A DNA stretch of 64,000 nt from Plenodomus lindquistii (taxonomy: Eukaryota > Ascomycota > Dothideomycetes > Pleosporales > Leptosphaeriaceae), in the NCBI GenBank assembly GCA_025504975.1, contig JANUWI010000001.1, forward strand, positions 3,472,001 to 3,536,000, read 5' to 3'. The position numbers were made by a program, and so were the translations under genes. Positions within the stretch are counted from its first letter, which is position 1; the number at the start of each line of letters is the position of its first letter. Shown here in pieces: positions 44,855 through 56,321 of the stretch. The notes under the pieces are model-generated. The model had not been told where the DNA came from. It ran no database searches and saw nothing but the letters and a program-made list of their open reading frames with translations.

Positions 44855-47800
44855 ATGTCCACCAACACGCCAGGCGGCGCTCAAGGCAAGGAGAACCAGA
44901 GCATCGAGAATTTTGCCGCCTCGCTCTCCACCGCCGCCGTCATTTTTGGCGTGCAAATTTCAGTCTTCTTGATTCTCAGCGGTAACTGGAAACTGCACAA
45001 GACGAGAAAAGCCGCAGAGAGGGAAATAGAGCAGAATGACAAGGCGGCAGAGCGGCAGGGGTTGTTCCATAAGATCTAGTACGTGCTATCTCTAATATAA
45101 CATTGGGATTTAGGTTACTAACTGTGATGTCAAGCTACTACAAGACCGCCTTTGTTCCAAAGGCAAAGCGCATAGCAGCTCCGGTTACCGCTATCGAATC
45201 GTTCAAGAATGTCTTCACCATCAGCGACCGCGAGCTCATTCGCATTGCGGGCGTCGATGGCTACCTCTTCCTCCAATACCTACAACTCCTCCTGCGCATA
45301 TTCATACCCATGGCCATATTCATCCTGCCCATTCTGCTGCCAATCAACCACATTGGCGATGTACCAGAGGTCGCTGGACTAGACATGTTTGCGTGGCCCA
45401 ATGTCGGTGTGCCCGAAAAGGTGCATCGCCTGTGGGCACATCTCGTACTCGCAGTACTGGTCGTATGCTGGGTGTGCTTCAACTTCTACCTGTCGCTACG
45501 CCAATTCGTGCGCATGCGACAGACTGTTCTTACCATGCCTGAGCATCGCATGCGCGCCTCCGCAACCACGATTCTCGTACAGAGTATCCCCAAGAAATGG
45601 CTCACGGTGCCTGCGCTAGACGCTCTCTACGATGTCTTCCCTGGCGGTATCAAGGACATCTGGATCAATCGGAATTACGACGATTTGGCCGAGAAGGTTG
45701 CAAAGAGAACTAAGGTTGCGCGCGCGCTCGAGTCGGCCGAAACGAATCTGATCATCAACTGTACAAAGGCACACAAGAAGATGCAGGAGAAGGCAGCAAA
45801 AGAAGCGGGCAACAAGAAAAAGTCCAAGAAGGAGAGGAAGGCAGAGGAAGCTAGGCAGGATCACGTTGCTGCACTGCAGACACACGACTCCGGTACTGAT
45901 GCGGGTAATCCTCATGAAATCGAGGCGCAGTTACAACAGGTACTCGAGCAGAGTTCAGGCTCCTCGTCATCGTCGTCGTCTCGTTCCTCTTCGCCAAGCA
46001 GAAAGAAGGGCCTTTTCCCAGTTCCATTTATAGGAGAAGGCATGCACGCTGTAGGCGAAGGCTTCCGCGATGTTGGTCAAGGTGTCGATCGCTTCAACAA
46101 GAAGATGCTGGGTGGCGTTCGCGGTGTCTTTGGTGGAAAGAAAGGACAACCGAATCCCCACGATGGAAACGCACCGGCGCAACATGATGGTAGCGGTGAT
46201 TACACGGTGGACTCCCCAGTTTCCGCAGACTTCCACCGCCGAGAAGCTAGCAGCGACACTCAGGCCCCGCTTGCTGGACCCGCAAAGGAAAAGTACGGAT
46301 CTGACGGTGGATCTGTTCCCAACTCACCAAAAGAGATGATAGCTCCAGCCGAAAAGGAAGAGGCTAAAGAGGCCCATCCTCAAAAATCTGGCTTCAAGCC
46401 TTGGCAGAAATTGAAGGACGTATATTCTGGGACAGGCGATTTTGCCAGCCCCAACCCATTCCGAGAGGAGGGCGAGCGTCTGCCTATGGAGCTGACAGAT
46501 AGCGAAAAGGAGAAGATCAAGTACGATTTCATTGGTGTCTACGATGAAGGCTTCGTGGAGGACGACGACGATGCGCTGTGGAGACAGTACATCAAGCCCA
46601 AGGATCGAGAGACCATGCGCGTTCCACTCTTCAACAAGTCATGGTGGCCTTCACTTCCTCTCATCGGCAAGAAGGTCGACACAATCTACTACTGTCGCAA
46701 AGAACTTGCCCGTCTGAACGTCGAAATCGCCGACGACCAAGCTCATCCAGAACGCTTCCCTCTCATGAACTCGGCCTTCATTCAGTTCAACCATCAGGTC
46801 GCAGCCCACATGGCTTGTCAATCGGTCAGTTACCACATCCCGCGTCAAATGGCGCCTCGTACCGTCGAGGTTAATCCCGCATACGTACTCTGGGACAACC
46901 TCACGATGAAGTGGTGGGAGCGCTACCTCCGCATGTTCGCCGTCATTGTTCTCATCGTCGCTCTCGTCATCTTCTGGGGTATTCCCGTCTCGTTTACCGG
47001 TGCCTTGTCACAAGTTCAAACTTTGACGGATCAATTTCACTGGCTACGCTGGATCGAAGACCTTCCTGAATGGGCTATTAGTTTCATTCAGGGTGTGTTG
47101 CCCCCCGCCTTCCTTGCCATTCTCTTCGCTGTCTTGCCCCTCTTGCTTCGATTCCTGGCTGGCATGACGGGCACGACAACCTCTGGCGAGCGCGAATTGC
47201 TCGTCCAGAATTTCTATTTTGCATTCGTGTTTGTGCAGTTGTTCCTGGTTGTGTCCATCTCGACGGGTATCACAACTGCGATTGAGGACTTGGTCAACGA
47301 TCCTATCAGTATCCCCGCTACGTTGGCGAAAAACTTGCCCAAGGCTGCAAACTACTTCTTCTCGTACATGATCCTGCAGTCGCTCAGTATCAGTTCGGGT
47401 ACGCTGTTACAGATTGGTGCCGTTGCTGTAATTGTGTTCTTAAGGTTCATGGACACAACGGCAAGAGAAAAGGTTTCGAGGGTGTTGAGTCGACCTGGGA
47501 TCAACTGGGGTACCATGATACCTGTTTACACCAATTTTGGTGCTATTGGTAAGTTTGCTGACAACGATTTCGTTGACAATACTAACATGAGACAGGTATC
47601 ATCTACTCTGTGGTCTCGCCTCTCATCCTCATCATGATGTTGATCACCTTCTGCCTCTTCTGGTTCACCTATCGCTACCAAATGATCTACGTCAGCTACG
47701 CCAAAGCCGAAACCAATGGTCTCATCTTCCCCAAAGCCGTGAATCAACTCTTCACCGGCCTCTACTTCCTGGAACTCTGTCTGATCGGTCTGTTCTTCCT

Positions 47801-48716
47801 ACAACGCAACACCAGGAACGAAGTTGCGTGCTTTCCTCAAGCCATCATCATGATCGTCGTCCTCGTCTTCACAGTCCTCTACCAATTCGTCCTCAACCGC
47901 GCCTTTGGTCCGCTCTTCACCTACCTTCCTATTACCTTCGAAGATGAAGCCGTCCTCCGCGACGCAGAGTTCCAACGCGCGCAAGCCAGTCGCTGGGAGA
48001 AGGAGGAGCACGAGGATGACGAGCACGCGCCCCTCAATGCCGAAGAAAACGCGAAACGCACGGCCGAAGAACGCGAACTCGCCCATCTCAACGAAATGAA
48101 CCGTCTCGAAGCCCGCGACCAACGCATAGCAAGCCACGGCCCAGAGTCGTACGAACTAAGTGTCATGGATAGTAACCAGCCCGTCCCCACCACCCCCTCC
48201 CGCTCGGGTCGGAAGACAAACTGGGCCGGGAAATCGCAGACCTCGCTCCACAAGGAACGCTCGCGATCACGCTCACACCACAACACACGCACACTATCTT
48301 CCCAACACCACGACGGCGCCGCGAACTCGCGAAAAGACCCACTCGCTGTGCTAACAAACACCCTCCGCAAAGGCCTCGACACAGCCGCCCGCCCCCTTCA
48401 CGACGCCGAAGCCTCCGTCCTCCCAACCGACAACCTCTTCGACGACATTGACGACGAGCTCGCCGACATTGAGCCATCTGCGCGTCAAAAGCTCATCAAG
48501 CGAAGCTTCCAGCACCCTGCTTCACGAGCAATTCAGCCAGCAGTGTGGATCCCATATGACGAGCTGGGTGTCGCGAAGGACGAAATTGAGCGGACGGGCC
48601 GGTTCACAAAGAAGGTGTGGATCACGAGCGTAGGCGCACGTCTCACGGCTGATGGGAGCGTGGCGTTCAAGGGTTTACCGCCGGATCGGGATCCGTTTGA
48701 GAATATTGAGGTTTAG
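44855..48716 (+). CDS. CSC1/OSCA-family cation channel (PHM7/RSN1-like, DUF221)
   Basis: Polytopic membrane protein of 1,252 residues from exons 44855-45078, 45135-47548 and 47596-48716. The first intron has a TTACTAAC branch site; the second keeps GTAAGT and CAG. Layout follows the family: three N-terminal spans (VIFGVQISVFLILSG; LRIFIPMAIFILPILLP; HLVLAVLVVCWVCFNFYL), a large cytosolic domain with a long charged, Ser/Lys-rich insertion, and then a block of about eight spans from around residue 680 (MFAVIVLIVALVIFWGIPV) to 1020. The C-terminus carries a conserved PHM7_ext-like segment, HPASRAIQPAVWIPYDELG to WITSVGARL. Family members are osmosensitive, calcium-permeable channels or membrane proteins in fungi and plants. 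The long cytosolic insert is typical of filamentous fungi. Confidence 0.92.
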
Positions 48717-48973
48717 GGACCTGGACAGGGAAGATCGTTGTGATGATTGTACCGATAGTGGTGGTAGTGGTGAAGAGCTTTTGAGAGGTTCAAGAAGTGA
48801 AGTGGTTGTTTATATCCAGCGAAAGCATTTCTAGCGCATACCTTTTTTGTTGTCTTTTTTACACTCATAGCATGGGCGTTGACGTTAAAGTTGATTAGTT
48901 TGCATAGGCCATATACCATTTCCAACCACAAGTTATTTACTGTACTACAGTACACTGCATGACAAACTCTACT

Positions 48974-51106
48974 TTACTCTTCCTCACTCTCCTCACTTTC
49001 CACATCCCTGTTCTCTTGGGTCATCGTGTCGTCCTCGAAGAGATAAGCGAACCTGTCTTCTTCCTCTGGAGATAGCGGGGAGACTGTGGTGGGAGGTGTG
49101 GCAGGTATGACACTGTCTTGGCGGGGCCGGGAGACTTCATCAAGCGAATTTTTCTCATGCCCGCTTTCTTGTGATGGCGCAGAGATAGCGCTTGTGTTGT
49201 GCTCGTCCGCCTGGGACACTGTGTTGTCCGCTAAGAAAGAGGCGACGATGAGGGAGGCGAGGTCGCCTTCGTCGTCTGGGGAGGGCGGGGAGACTGTGGT
49301 GGAGGGTGGGATGGGGATGACGCTGTCCTGTCCTGTGTCATCCTCGAAGAGATATGCGAACCTGTCTTCTTCCTCTGGTGACGGCGGGGAGACTGTGGTG
49401 TGAGGCGTTGTAGCCATGCCGCTGTCTCGTTGGGGCGGGGAGTCTTCGTAGAGCGAATCTTCATCGCTGTCGCTGTCTTGAGGGCGAGGGGAGGTGACAT
49501 TGTCTTCCTGCACAGCAGGGGCCACATGTTCTTGTTCAGGCGAGGTGTCAGTCATGACGCGTTTTGGCGCACTCACAGCGCCATCGTGATATCGATCTTT
49601 GCGCTTCTTCGTCGCAATTTCCGCCCTTCTGCCCTTCTGTCTCTGTGCCTTTGCCCTCCTCGCCGCATCCGTCCTCGCTTCAATTCTTGCCACCATCGCA
49701 TCCCTCTTATCCCTCGCATCCTGCGTTTCCTGGGCTCGCTCCGAAATCGTCATACCCAGCAGCCTCTCCTTTTCCTTAATCTCCGCCGCTAATTTCGCAC
49801 GTTTCTCGTCAATTTCCTGGTTATGCGTAATCTTGTTCTTGCCTTGCTTGTAGCCCCTTATCGTTCCTCTGCACCCTTCAGTGTACATATCCTGCTCCCG
49901 CAACCTCATCAGCTCCATCTCCATCTTGCACTTTGCCCTCTGCTCCTCCACTCTATCCGCATGCTCTACCTCTGCCCTGACGACCGCTTCTATCCTCTCG
50001 TCCGCATCTTGAAGCGCATTCGCTGCCTTAATGCCAAGCTCATGTCGCAACATGAGGTTGTAGATTGTCTTGGAGTTCGGAGACAGTTTAGCCATTGCGT
50101 GGATATTGGCCAGGGCGGCTTCGTCGTCGGGCCAGTATTCGTCGCAGTAGTGCTGCTTTTGCAGGGTGGTGAGGTGGTCGCCCCAGCTGGTCCAGAGTTC
50201 CCATGCAACGGGGAAGTCTTCTCGGTGGGCGACGATGTTCTTCTTGATGTGGCTGATACGCTGGGCGTATGGGTGACACCCTTTGGGCGCCTTTTCTACT
50301 GCCTTAGTTGCTGGTGGTGGAGGTGGAGGTTGTGGTGCGGGTGCAGGGGCCTGATCAACGGTGGCTGGTGGAGCAGGAGGGGAAGCAGGGGAAGCAGGGG
50401 AAGGAGGAAGAGAAGACGGAGGAGACGGGTCCGCATCTTGAGTGAGGTCAACTGTGGTCTCCGAAGGCGCCTGGGTTTGATATAGTTGCTGGTGGGCAAC
50501 TGCACGTGTCAGTGGGGGCACCGGGGCACGCTGTGGTGCTTGTCGAATAACCAGTGGGGCCTGTGTAGGCAGCTGGGTTTGACGTGGCTGCTGTGGCTGT
50601 GGCGGTTCAACATATGAAGCCGGCAAGGCCCATTGCTGCTGAGCGTCGTTCTGGACTAGCGCATTCTGCATTGGGTTGTGAAGAGTATAGTCCATCTGCA
50701 TTTGGCTGCCCATATCGGTGTTACCCATACCATCCCAAGGAGCGTATGTGTTCCCCGGCTGCAGATTGTTGTGAACCATGCCATATCCAGGAGCATACGG
50801 ATTGCCCGTGACCATGTTATGTTGCATCATGCTAGGGCCAGGAGCATACGCGCCGCCGCCCTGCGCCATGCTCCCCACCATACCATAGTCTGGAGCATAC
50901 CAGTTCTGATATCGATTAGTATAATTGCATAATACAGGACCGTGGAGACTTACAGGTTGCTGGGCTGGCATGTGCATGCTTTGCCCGTACTGATGTGGAG
51001 GCTGCGGCATAGGAGCTGGCCCTGCTCCTTGATAGACTGGGTTGACTTTACGGGTAACAAGCATATATCTTCTTCCGTCACTGCCAGTAATCTCATATGG
51101 AGCCAT
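48974..51106 (-). CDS. Proline/glutamine-rich coiled-coil protein of unknown function
   Basis: No family recognised. Predicted 694 residues from minus-strand exons 51106-50954 and 50905-48974. The intron has perfect GTAAGT, TACTAAT and CAG signals, is 48 bp (a multiple of three) and has no stop, so retention would add 16 residues. Residues 1-130 are Gln/Met/Pro-rich with YAPGYGMV-type repeats; then a poly-Pro region; then a helical block (about 285-350) starting at PYAQRISHIKKNIVAH; then a long highly charged Lys/Arg/Glu coiled coil (to about 550). The C-terminus is acidic with repeats of TTVSPPSPEEEDRFAYLFEDD (three copies, one diverged). Basic clusters such as RAKAQRQKGRR could direct it to the nucleus. 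It looks like a lineage-restricted protein. Confidence 0.65.
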   Translation of the reverse strand: MAPYEITGSDGRRYMLVTRKVNPVYQGAGPAPMPQPPHQYGQSMHMPAQQPVSLHGPVLCNYTNRYQNWYAPDYGMVGSMAQGGGAYAPGPSMMQHNMVTGNPYAPGYGMVHNNLQPGNTYAPWDGMGNTDMGSQMQMDYTLHNPMQNALVQNDAQQQWALPASYVEPPQPQQPRQTQLPTQAPLVIRQAPQRAPVPPLTRAVAHQQLYQTQAPSETTVDLTQDADPSPPSSLPPSPASPASPPAPPATVDQAPAPAPQPPPPPPATKAVEKAPKGCHPYAQRISHIKKNIVAHREDFPVAWELWTSWGDHLTTLQKQHYCDEYWPDDEAALANIHAMAKLSPNSKTIYNLMLRHELGIKAANALQDADERIEAVVRAEVEHADRVEEQRAKCKMEMELMRLREQDMYTEGCRGTIRGYKQGKNKITHNQEIDEKRAKLAAEIKEKERLLGMTISERAQETQDARDKRDAMVARIEARTDAARRAKAQRQKGRRAEIATKKRKDRYHDGAVSAPKRVMTDTSPEQEHVAPAVQEDNVTSPRPQDSDSDEDSLYEDSPPQRDSGMATTPHTTVSPPSPEEEDRFAYLFEDDTGQDSVIPIPPSTTVSPPSPDDEGDLASLIVASFLADNTVSQADEHNTSAISAPSQESGHEKNSLDEVSRPRQDSVIPATPPTTVSPLSPEEEDRFAYLFEDDTMTQENRDVESEESEEE

Positions 51107-51768
51107 ATTGAAAGCAAAGATTACCAGATTCAAAATGCAAGTCAAAAATCTGAAGAGAAATTAGACGGAAAGGGAGCTTGAATTGGAGAGAACTTGTGAT
51201 CGTGAATAGAATCTTACCAGTATGGAAATGAGAAAGGAAAAAGATTCGTAGAGCGGATGGAATCTCCTGAAATACTCTCACCAAAAGACCTCTGAGACAA
51301 TATTTTCTGGAGAATATGCGATACCCAACCATCACAATTGATTGAAACCAGGATAAAACTCAATAGTGCGTGCAGAATCATGTACTTGTGGTACTGAGAT
51401 ACCCTAATGTACAAGAACTTTTGCGGTACTCCAACGAAAGACCCGGATGTACAATATTTTCCACAACAGGACCAATGGTGGTCCTCCGAGTGTGCCTCAA
51501 GGAATGAGGGAATAAGAACCCGAGGTGCAGAATGCACTTGTTGATGCATGAAGCAATAGCCAGTCCACATGCTGCAGTCGTCGACCATGGTTGTCCTTGC
51601 AGAATCGGTGTGCCATGCTCAATCTCTGGTCCACGGACAAAGCCCTAGGCATGGTGAAGACGGGCTTCGATAGTGCCTTACACACAATGCAATGGACCGC
51701 AATAGTTGTAGTATTGCCAGTACGTCCGACCACGGTAGTCTCGCCAAAGCATCCTGTCCGGGAAGGGT
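51107..51768. other. Intergenic region between two minus-strand genes
   Basis: Contains the leader of the proline-rich gene and the 3' flank of the SDR gene. No further gene recognised. Confidence 0.45.
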
Positions 51769-52611
51769 CTATGCCAATCGCTTGTGCCGTGGCCACACCC
51801 CATGATGATTCCAAAATCCCCTCGAGTCTAGCTTCCGTCCCAATACGCTCATTTCCCTCGGTAGCGCCCGGATACCCTCCTCTTCCATGAGCTCCCCGAC
51901 CCATGTCGCAAACTGCTGCGCCGTCTCCTTCGCCTCAGGACCATCTGTTTCCGTCATAGCGCTGAAGCTCATGATGAGATCGTACCAATCATACACCCTC
52001 AAATCCGCAATAATCCATCTCTTTCCTGGCGTAAACTTGCGATGCGTAGCAACAATCGCACGTGCTACATCCTCCCCGTGAATGAAATGGACAGCCCCCC
52101 TCTTCCTCACATCGTCCTTGCTCTTTCCCAAGCGCGGAAGCCAGGTCCTTGGTACACGGGCGCCCCCATACAGTCCGGAGAGGTTCAACACGCAGCCATG
52201 CAGCTGCAGCAATTCGTCCTCGGCAATAGCGCGGGCATCGTGCTTATCGTACGCCGAGTCATCCGTGCTCCAGTCATTCGGTAGTTGGTTGAAGATTCCT
52301 GTGGATCCCAGCTGCACCCAGTTGTTGTGTGCGCCATGGATGGAACGGTACAGGCCGACTATCGTCTTGGACTGCGTGTGTCCGACTAGAGGAAACGTAA
52401 TCAACACGGTCTTCGCAGCCGGCAAACGCTTGTACTCTTCTGCATTTCCTGAGTCTGGGATGAACTTGAATGGGATTGTATTATCTCTTGCTGTTGTGGT
52501 CGTCGCCGCATACGATATCTTCTCTCGCTCGAGCTCGGGGATCAAGAATGTTGACGTCCAGCCCGCACCTAGGATTAGGATGTCTACCTCTTTCATCTGT
52601 TCGCGCAGCAT
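51769..52611 (-). CDS. Atypical short-chain dehydrogenase/reductase, YeeZ-like
   Basis: Single-exon gene of 280 residues from ATG at 52611, or 275 from the next ATG at 52596. The N-terminus is a Rossmann nucleotide-binding segment: VDILILGAGWTSTFLIPEL with the Gly-rich loop. Then VLITFPLVG, a substrate-loop region (LGSTGIFNQLP), and LNLSGLYGGARVPRTWLPR, as in NAD(P)-linked epimerase-like proteins such as bacterial YeeZ. The classical YxxxK catalytic pair is not evident, which is usual for the atypical group. No signal peptide is seen. The substrate is unknown. It is unrelated to its neighbours as far as I can see. Confidence 0.75.
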   Translation of the reverse strand: MLREQMKEVDILILGAGWTSTFLIPELEREKISYAATTTTARDNTIPFKFIPDSGNAEEYKRLPAAKTVLITFPLVGHTQSKTIVGLYRSIHGAHNNWVQLGSTGIFNQLPNDWSTDDSAYDKHDARAIAEDELLQLHGCVLNLSGLYGGARVPRTWLPRLGKSKDDVRKRGAVHFIHGEDVARAIVATHRKFTPGKRWIIADLRVYDWYDLIMSFSAMTETDGPEAKETAQQFATWVGELMEEEGIRALPREMSVLGRKLDSRGFWNHHGVWPRHKRLA

Positions 52612-53416
52612 GTCCGTAGTTCAAACGCGTAAAATTTTTTGTATGAGGCCAGTCTGGAATATATTCTCACGAATCGCGTTGATAATGTAAAGTTGGGGTG
52701 CTGTTCGATGTTTGGTTCGGGCAGATGCAGGGTACGTGGTGTACCAAACGAAGTCGTGACGTTATCGCCGAGAAACTCCGGTGGACCCACTTAATTTATC
52801 AGCTCACCAATAGCACGATGATATACTATAGCCATGGGATACTTCGAAGAGATTGTTACATGGCTCAGGTGAATTCATGTTCATACGAATGCAAGTACGT
52901 GTATACTTGCGGCATAAGTAGGTAGCTTCTGCGACTCCGCAGCACGATACTATGGTACTCTTTGGAGATTTTCGGTCCGGCATTCACTAGTTGCAGCAGT
53001 ATGCGACGTATTCCTTTTATGCAGGCACAGCTACATATGCAGTCTTGGATGTCCGTACCAAAGATGGAGTTAACGCCCTGCATCTGGTAGTCCTCTTGTA
53101 GACCCCCTGGTATATTGCCGCAATTACATTTTTGGAACCCGACGACAATAGATCGCACAGAATCACTGTGATTTTTCTTGGTTTGAGAGCTGCATCTGCT
53201 CCATATTATGATAGTACGGTCGAGCCACAGTAGCCACAAGATATACACTGTATATGATGGCTCCCTCCTGTGACCCATATACAACCCAGTCAGCTACAAG
53301 ACGTTCACCAGCACTACTCCTTGAACCATATATCCGTAAGTAGGCTACTATTTGTTCTGGTATCTCCTTCTGACCCAACTTGCAGACCCCAGGACCATCC
53401 CACACCACTAAGACTC
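52612..53416. other. Intergenic region, no gene seen
   Basis: Mixed-composition sequence with short frames on both strands, none with recognisable features. The frame of the following gene is open back to 53270 but without an ATG before 53417. Confidence 0.4.
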
Positions 53417-54049
53417 ATGGATAAGTCTATCCCAAGCGTGGTTCCAGGCTCCACACTGCCTCGCATGAATCACGGCATAGTCGCCATGTCCCGACCTGGA
53501 GACATAGCCATCATGAAAAAGCAGCCGCGACTCAAGTTTCGCCCTCTAGATATGTCGCTTACCAGTAAGGTGCGCGATCTGCTCCAGTTGCGCTACCAGC
53601 CTCGACTCGTAGACATTGATAACTACTATCGAGATGCGGTGCGGGAAAAGCCCATTTTGTATATCTCGCACCTATGGGTCCACCAGAACGAGACAAGACA
53701 GATATTGACAGAGTATTGGAATGATGTGGAAGAGCTGCTCGAAATACAGGCCAGGTGGAAGAAGGCCGTGGAGGATGCAAGGCCAAGGGCAAACTCGCCC
53801 CCAAGCATGATGTATTTGCACTATCAAAATGAAGTGTGTGAAGGGCAGCCCCTTTCCGAGGAATTCATGTTCACCATGGACATGAATGATAAGATCGTTT
53901 CAGGTACCGAGCATGGTTCGAGGACGGATCGAGATTTGTACAAGGAGTTGAAGAGGAATCCCTCGAGAAGGCAGAGAGAGGACGATCAACGGACCTACGA
54001 GATCTTGTTCGGAAAGAAGCAGGAGTCATCATGCGTTTGCTTCGCATAG
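53417..54049 (+). CDS. Small hypothetical protein
   Basis: Not recognised. Single-exon frame of 210 residues. The sequence is hydrophilic with many Arg, Glu and Asp residues and no signal peptide or membrane span; a central helix-like segment (TRQILTEYWNDVEELLEIQARWKK) is likely alpha-helical. The first ATG is at 53417; a downstream start at the Met of MNHGIVAMSRPG is possible. The C-terminus ends in SSCVCFA, which has two cysteines but is not a standard prenylation box. Sequence composition is plausible for a real gene and the ORF is clearly longer than expected by chance, but no homology can be claimed. Confidence 0.45.
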   Translation: MDKSIPSVVPGSTLPRMNHGIVAMSRPGDIAIMKKQPRLKFRPLDMSLTSKVRDLLQLRYQPRLVDIDNYYRDAVREKPILYISHLWVHQNETRQILTEYWNDVEELLEIQARWKKAVEDARPRANSPPSMMYLHYQNEVCEGQPLSEEFMFTMDMNDKIVSGTEHGSRTDRDLYKELKRNPSRRQREDDQRTYEILFGKKQESSCVCFA

Positions 54050-55083
54050 TGAATTTTGGCACTGCAGCCCAATGGCATGGGTCATAAATAGTTGTTACTT
54101 TACAATTTCGATCATGTTTGTTCCGTATCGACTGATTATGCAATGTATGGTGATGCTGTGCGTCTGAAGAGGCCTCGAGTGACACAAAGGATCCTGTGAC
54201 CCCTCCTCTGCTTAGTGCGGTGCAGGTATGTTAGCCTTCACGGGCAGCGACACGCCCCATGGATAGTTCAGGAAATCTTGTGTATGTTCGCGTCTGCTCT
54301 TGCTGAAGTGCGTTCGTGCGTCCGGAGCGGCATGTGATAATTACATCTCGCCTAATTCAATCATGGGCTCAGCTCATGCGTGCATTGGGCTGAAAACCAC
54401 AAGCACCCCTGCAAGTCCGACCAACAATCCCGTTTAGATCGAGCACAGCTCAACAAGCTGTAACTCTTGAGCTTACTTTACGCCTGATCTTATGTAGTGT
54501 TTCGAGTATGGCTATTGCGACGTTGATGTATGGTATGGTCTATCGTAGCGCCTGAGTCAGTTGGACACCTCTAGTACCAATGCGCAGAAGGGGTGGCAAC
54601 AGTCCTTCAAATCTGAAACTCCGTGTTTGCTGCACATCGAGGAGTCGCAGTCATCCTGAATTTCGAAATCGATTTCTAGAGGCACACGTGTCTGCCGATA
54701 GTCTGGACGAAGTGTCGATTCCAAATAAAGGCCTGGATTAAGCGCTGGGCTGCTTACCCTCTTTTCTTTTCCGCCCCCCCTACGCCGTAACAAGACTCCG
54801 CTTCAGCCCCAAGAGTGCAGCGAAATAACGCCTCAAGCGCTTGTTTCTTCCAGATTCGAACACGTCAGGTTGCCTGTATGTCTATTTTGGTGTATGCGGC
54901 TCTTCGGGAGATCTGGTATATGTATATGCTGATCACTACGCAACACATCTTACAGCAGAGCCAGGTACTCAAATATTGTCCCACCCTTCTTGCTAACCGT
55001 ACTTTGATTCTAATTTAACTCTCGTCAAGAGTCGAGTTGCGGCACCTCGCGCAAACATTTTCACTATTTTCTCCATATTCACC
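54050..55083. other. Intergenic region, no gene seen
   Basis: About 1 kb without a recognised gene. Short frames on the minus strand around 54557-54793 have no features. Confidence 0.4.
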
Positions 55084-56048
55084 ATGTCCTTTATCAACAA
55101 ATCGTTTTACCTCTTTGAATGCATCTCCCAACCTGGATACACAATCAGTTCCGGGAAAGTTAGAGACAGCAATGGCACCCTCGCCATGACCATCAGACAC
55201 GATTACAGCAGCTCTGAGAACTGGCAGCTCTTCTTGCAGCAAGATCGCTATTTTGTTCGGAATTTTGACTACGCGGCTGGCTTCCAGCTCGGTCTGACGG
55301 AGGACGATCTCATCACGCCGAGATTGTATGCTAGGAGCGGGTCGCTTGGACAACAGTGGAATATTGTTTCGGATGGTATTGGGTATAGGCTGTCGAATGG
55401 GCTGCTAGGGAATACGTCATGGTTGGCGTTGCCGGACGGTAAAGCGACGCCGTCAATGCAGAAAGAGGGCAGTGGATTGATGTGGAACATAACGAGAAAT
55501 CCGAGGTAATTCGCGCACTGATCTGGCATGTTTGTACAGGTATCCTGATCAAAAATAGTGCGGAAAACAGTCCTCTGGTGCCAAACAGCTTGGACATGTA
55601 CAGTCAAGTTGAAGATTTCGAGGTTCGCGATTTGATCCTGTTTTGAGTAGATCGTTGTACTGAGGGCAAACAGGTTGCGGACACTTCGTCTTCCATACCG
55701 TCGAGCGTTTCCATTTCATCTGCGACATCGATGCACGTAGCGACTGCCACAAACATTGCCACGAGCACCGGAATCGCGGGTTCACAACCGTCTTCACCAC
55801 CGACACTATCGCCAGGTCTGATAGCTGGCATAGCGACCGCAGGCGTTGGTGTACTTGCAGCTGCCATGTTCGCGATCTGCTTTCTTGCTTTGAAATGCAG
55901 ACCTACCAAAGCCCAGCCACATAAACCAGATCCCCGGTCTAGTTCAGATGACTTGGAAGTGTATGAGAAGTATGTAGACCCTGCTGAGCTGGGAAGCGGA
56001 CGGTATGTCGATAATGCGGCAGAGTTGCCTGCGCTGCGACACACTTGA
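55084..56048 (+). CDS. Ricin-B-lectin-like protein with one membrane span, splice structure partly unresolved
   Basis: Exon 1 (55084-55505) encodes about 140 residues of a beta-trefoil-like sequence starting MSFINKSFYLFE, with repeated strand motifs such as NWQLFLQQDRYFVRN, QWNIVSDGIGYRLSN and LMWNI, resembling the lectin-like domain in many ascomycete membrane proteins. The donor is GTAATT. A last exon beginning at 55674 (after CAG) gives a Ser/Thr-rich stalk and a single hydrophobic span (GLIAGIATAGVGVLAAAMFAICFLAL), then a basic and acidic cytosolic tail to 56048. The phases of these exons do not fit directly, so a short middle exon (perhaps 55571-55607) or another donor is needed. No N-terminal signal peptide is seen. 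Carbohydrate binding is inferred from fold resemblance only. Confidence 0.55.
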
Positions 56049-56321
56049 GATGTGGGCGTGAGCGAGCGCAAGCCCTAGCATGTGTAGATCTTCGTCGATG
56101 GTTGGATTCCAGGTACTCGGTCTCATTACCTAATTAGCGTATGGAGTTGTATGGAGTCTAATGTGGAGCATTAGCATGCCCCTGTTCTAGAATTGTGGGC
56201 GGTTTTTTCTAGACCAAATCGAGGGCCTCAATCGTCACTTGGTGATTATTATCGCTTTTGATCCCGTGGATGCGCGTGGTATGAACGGTGGAAATGATTG
56301 ATTCAGGTTTTAGGGAGGCTG

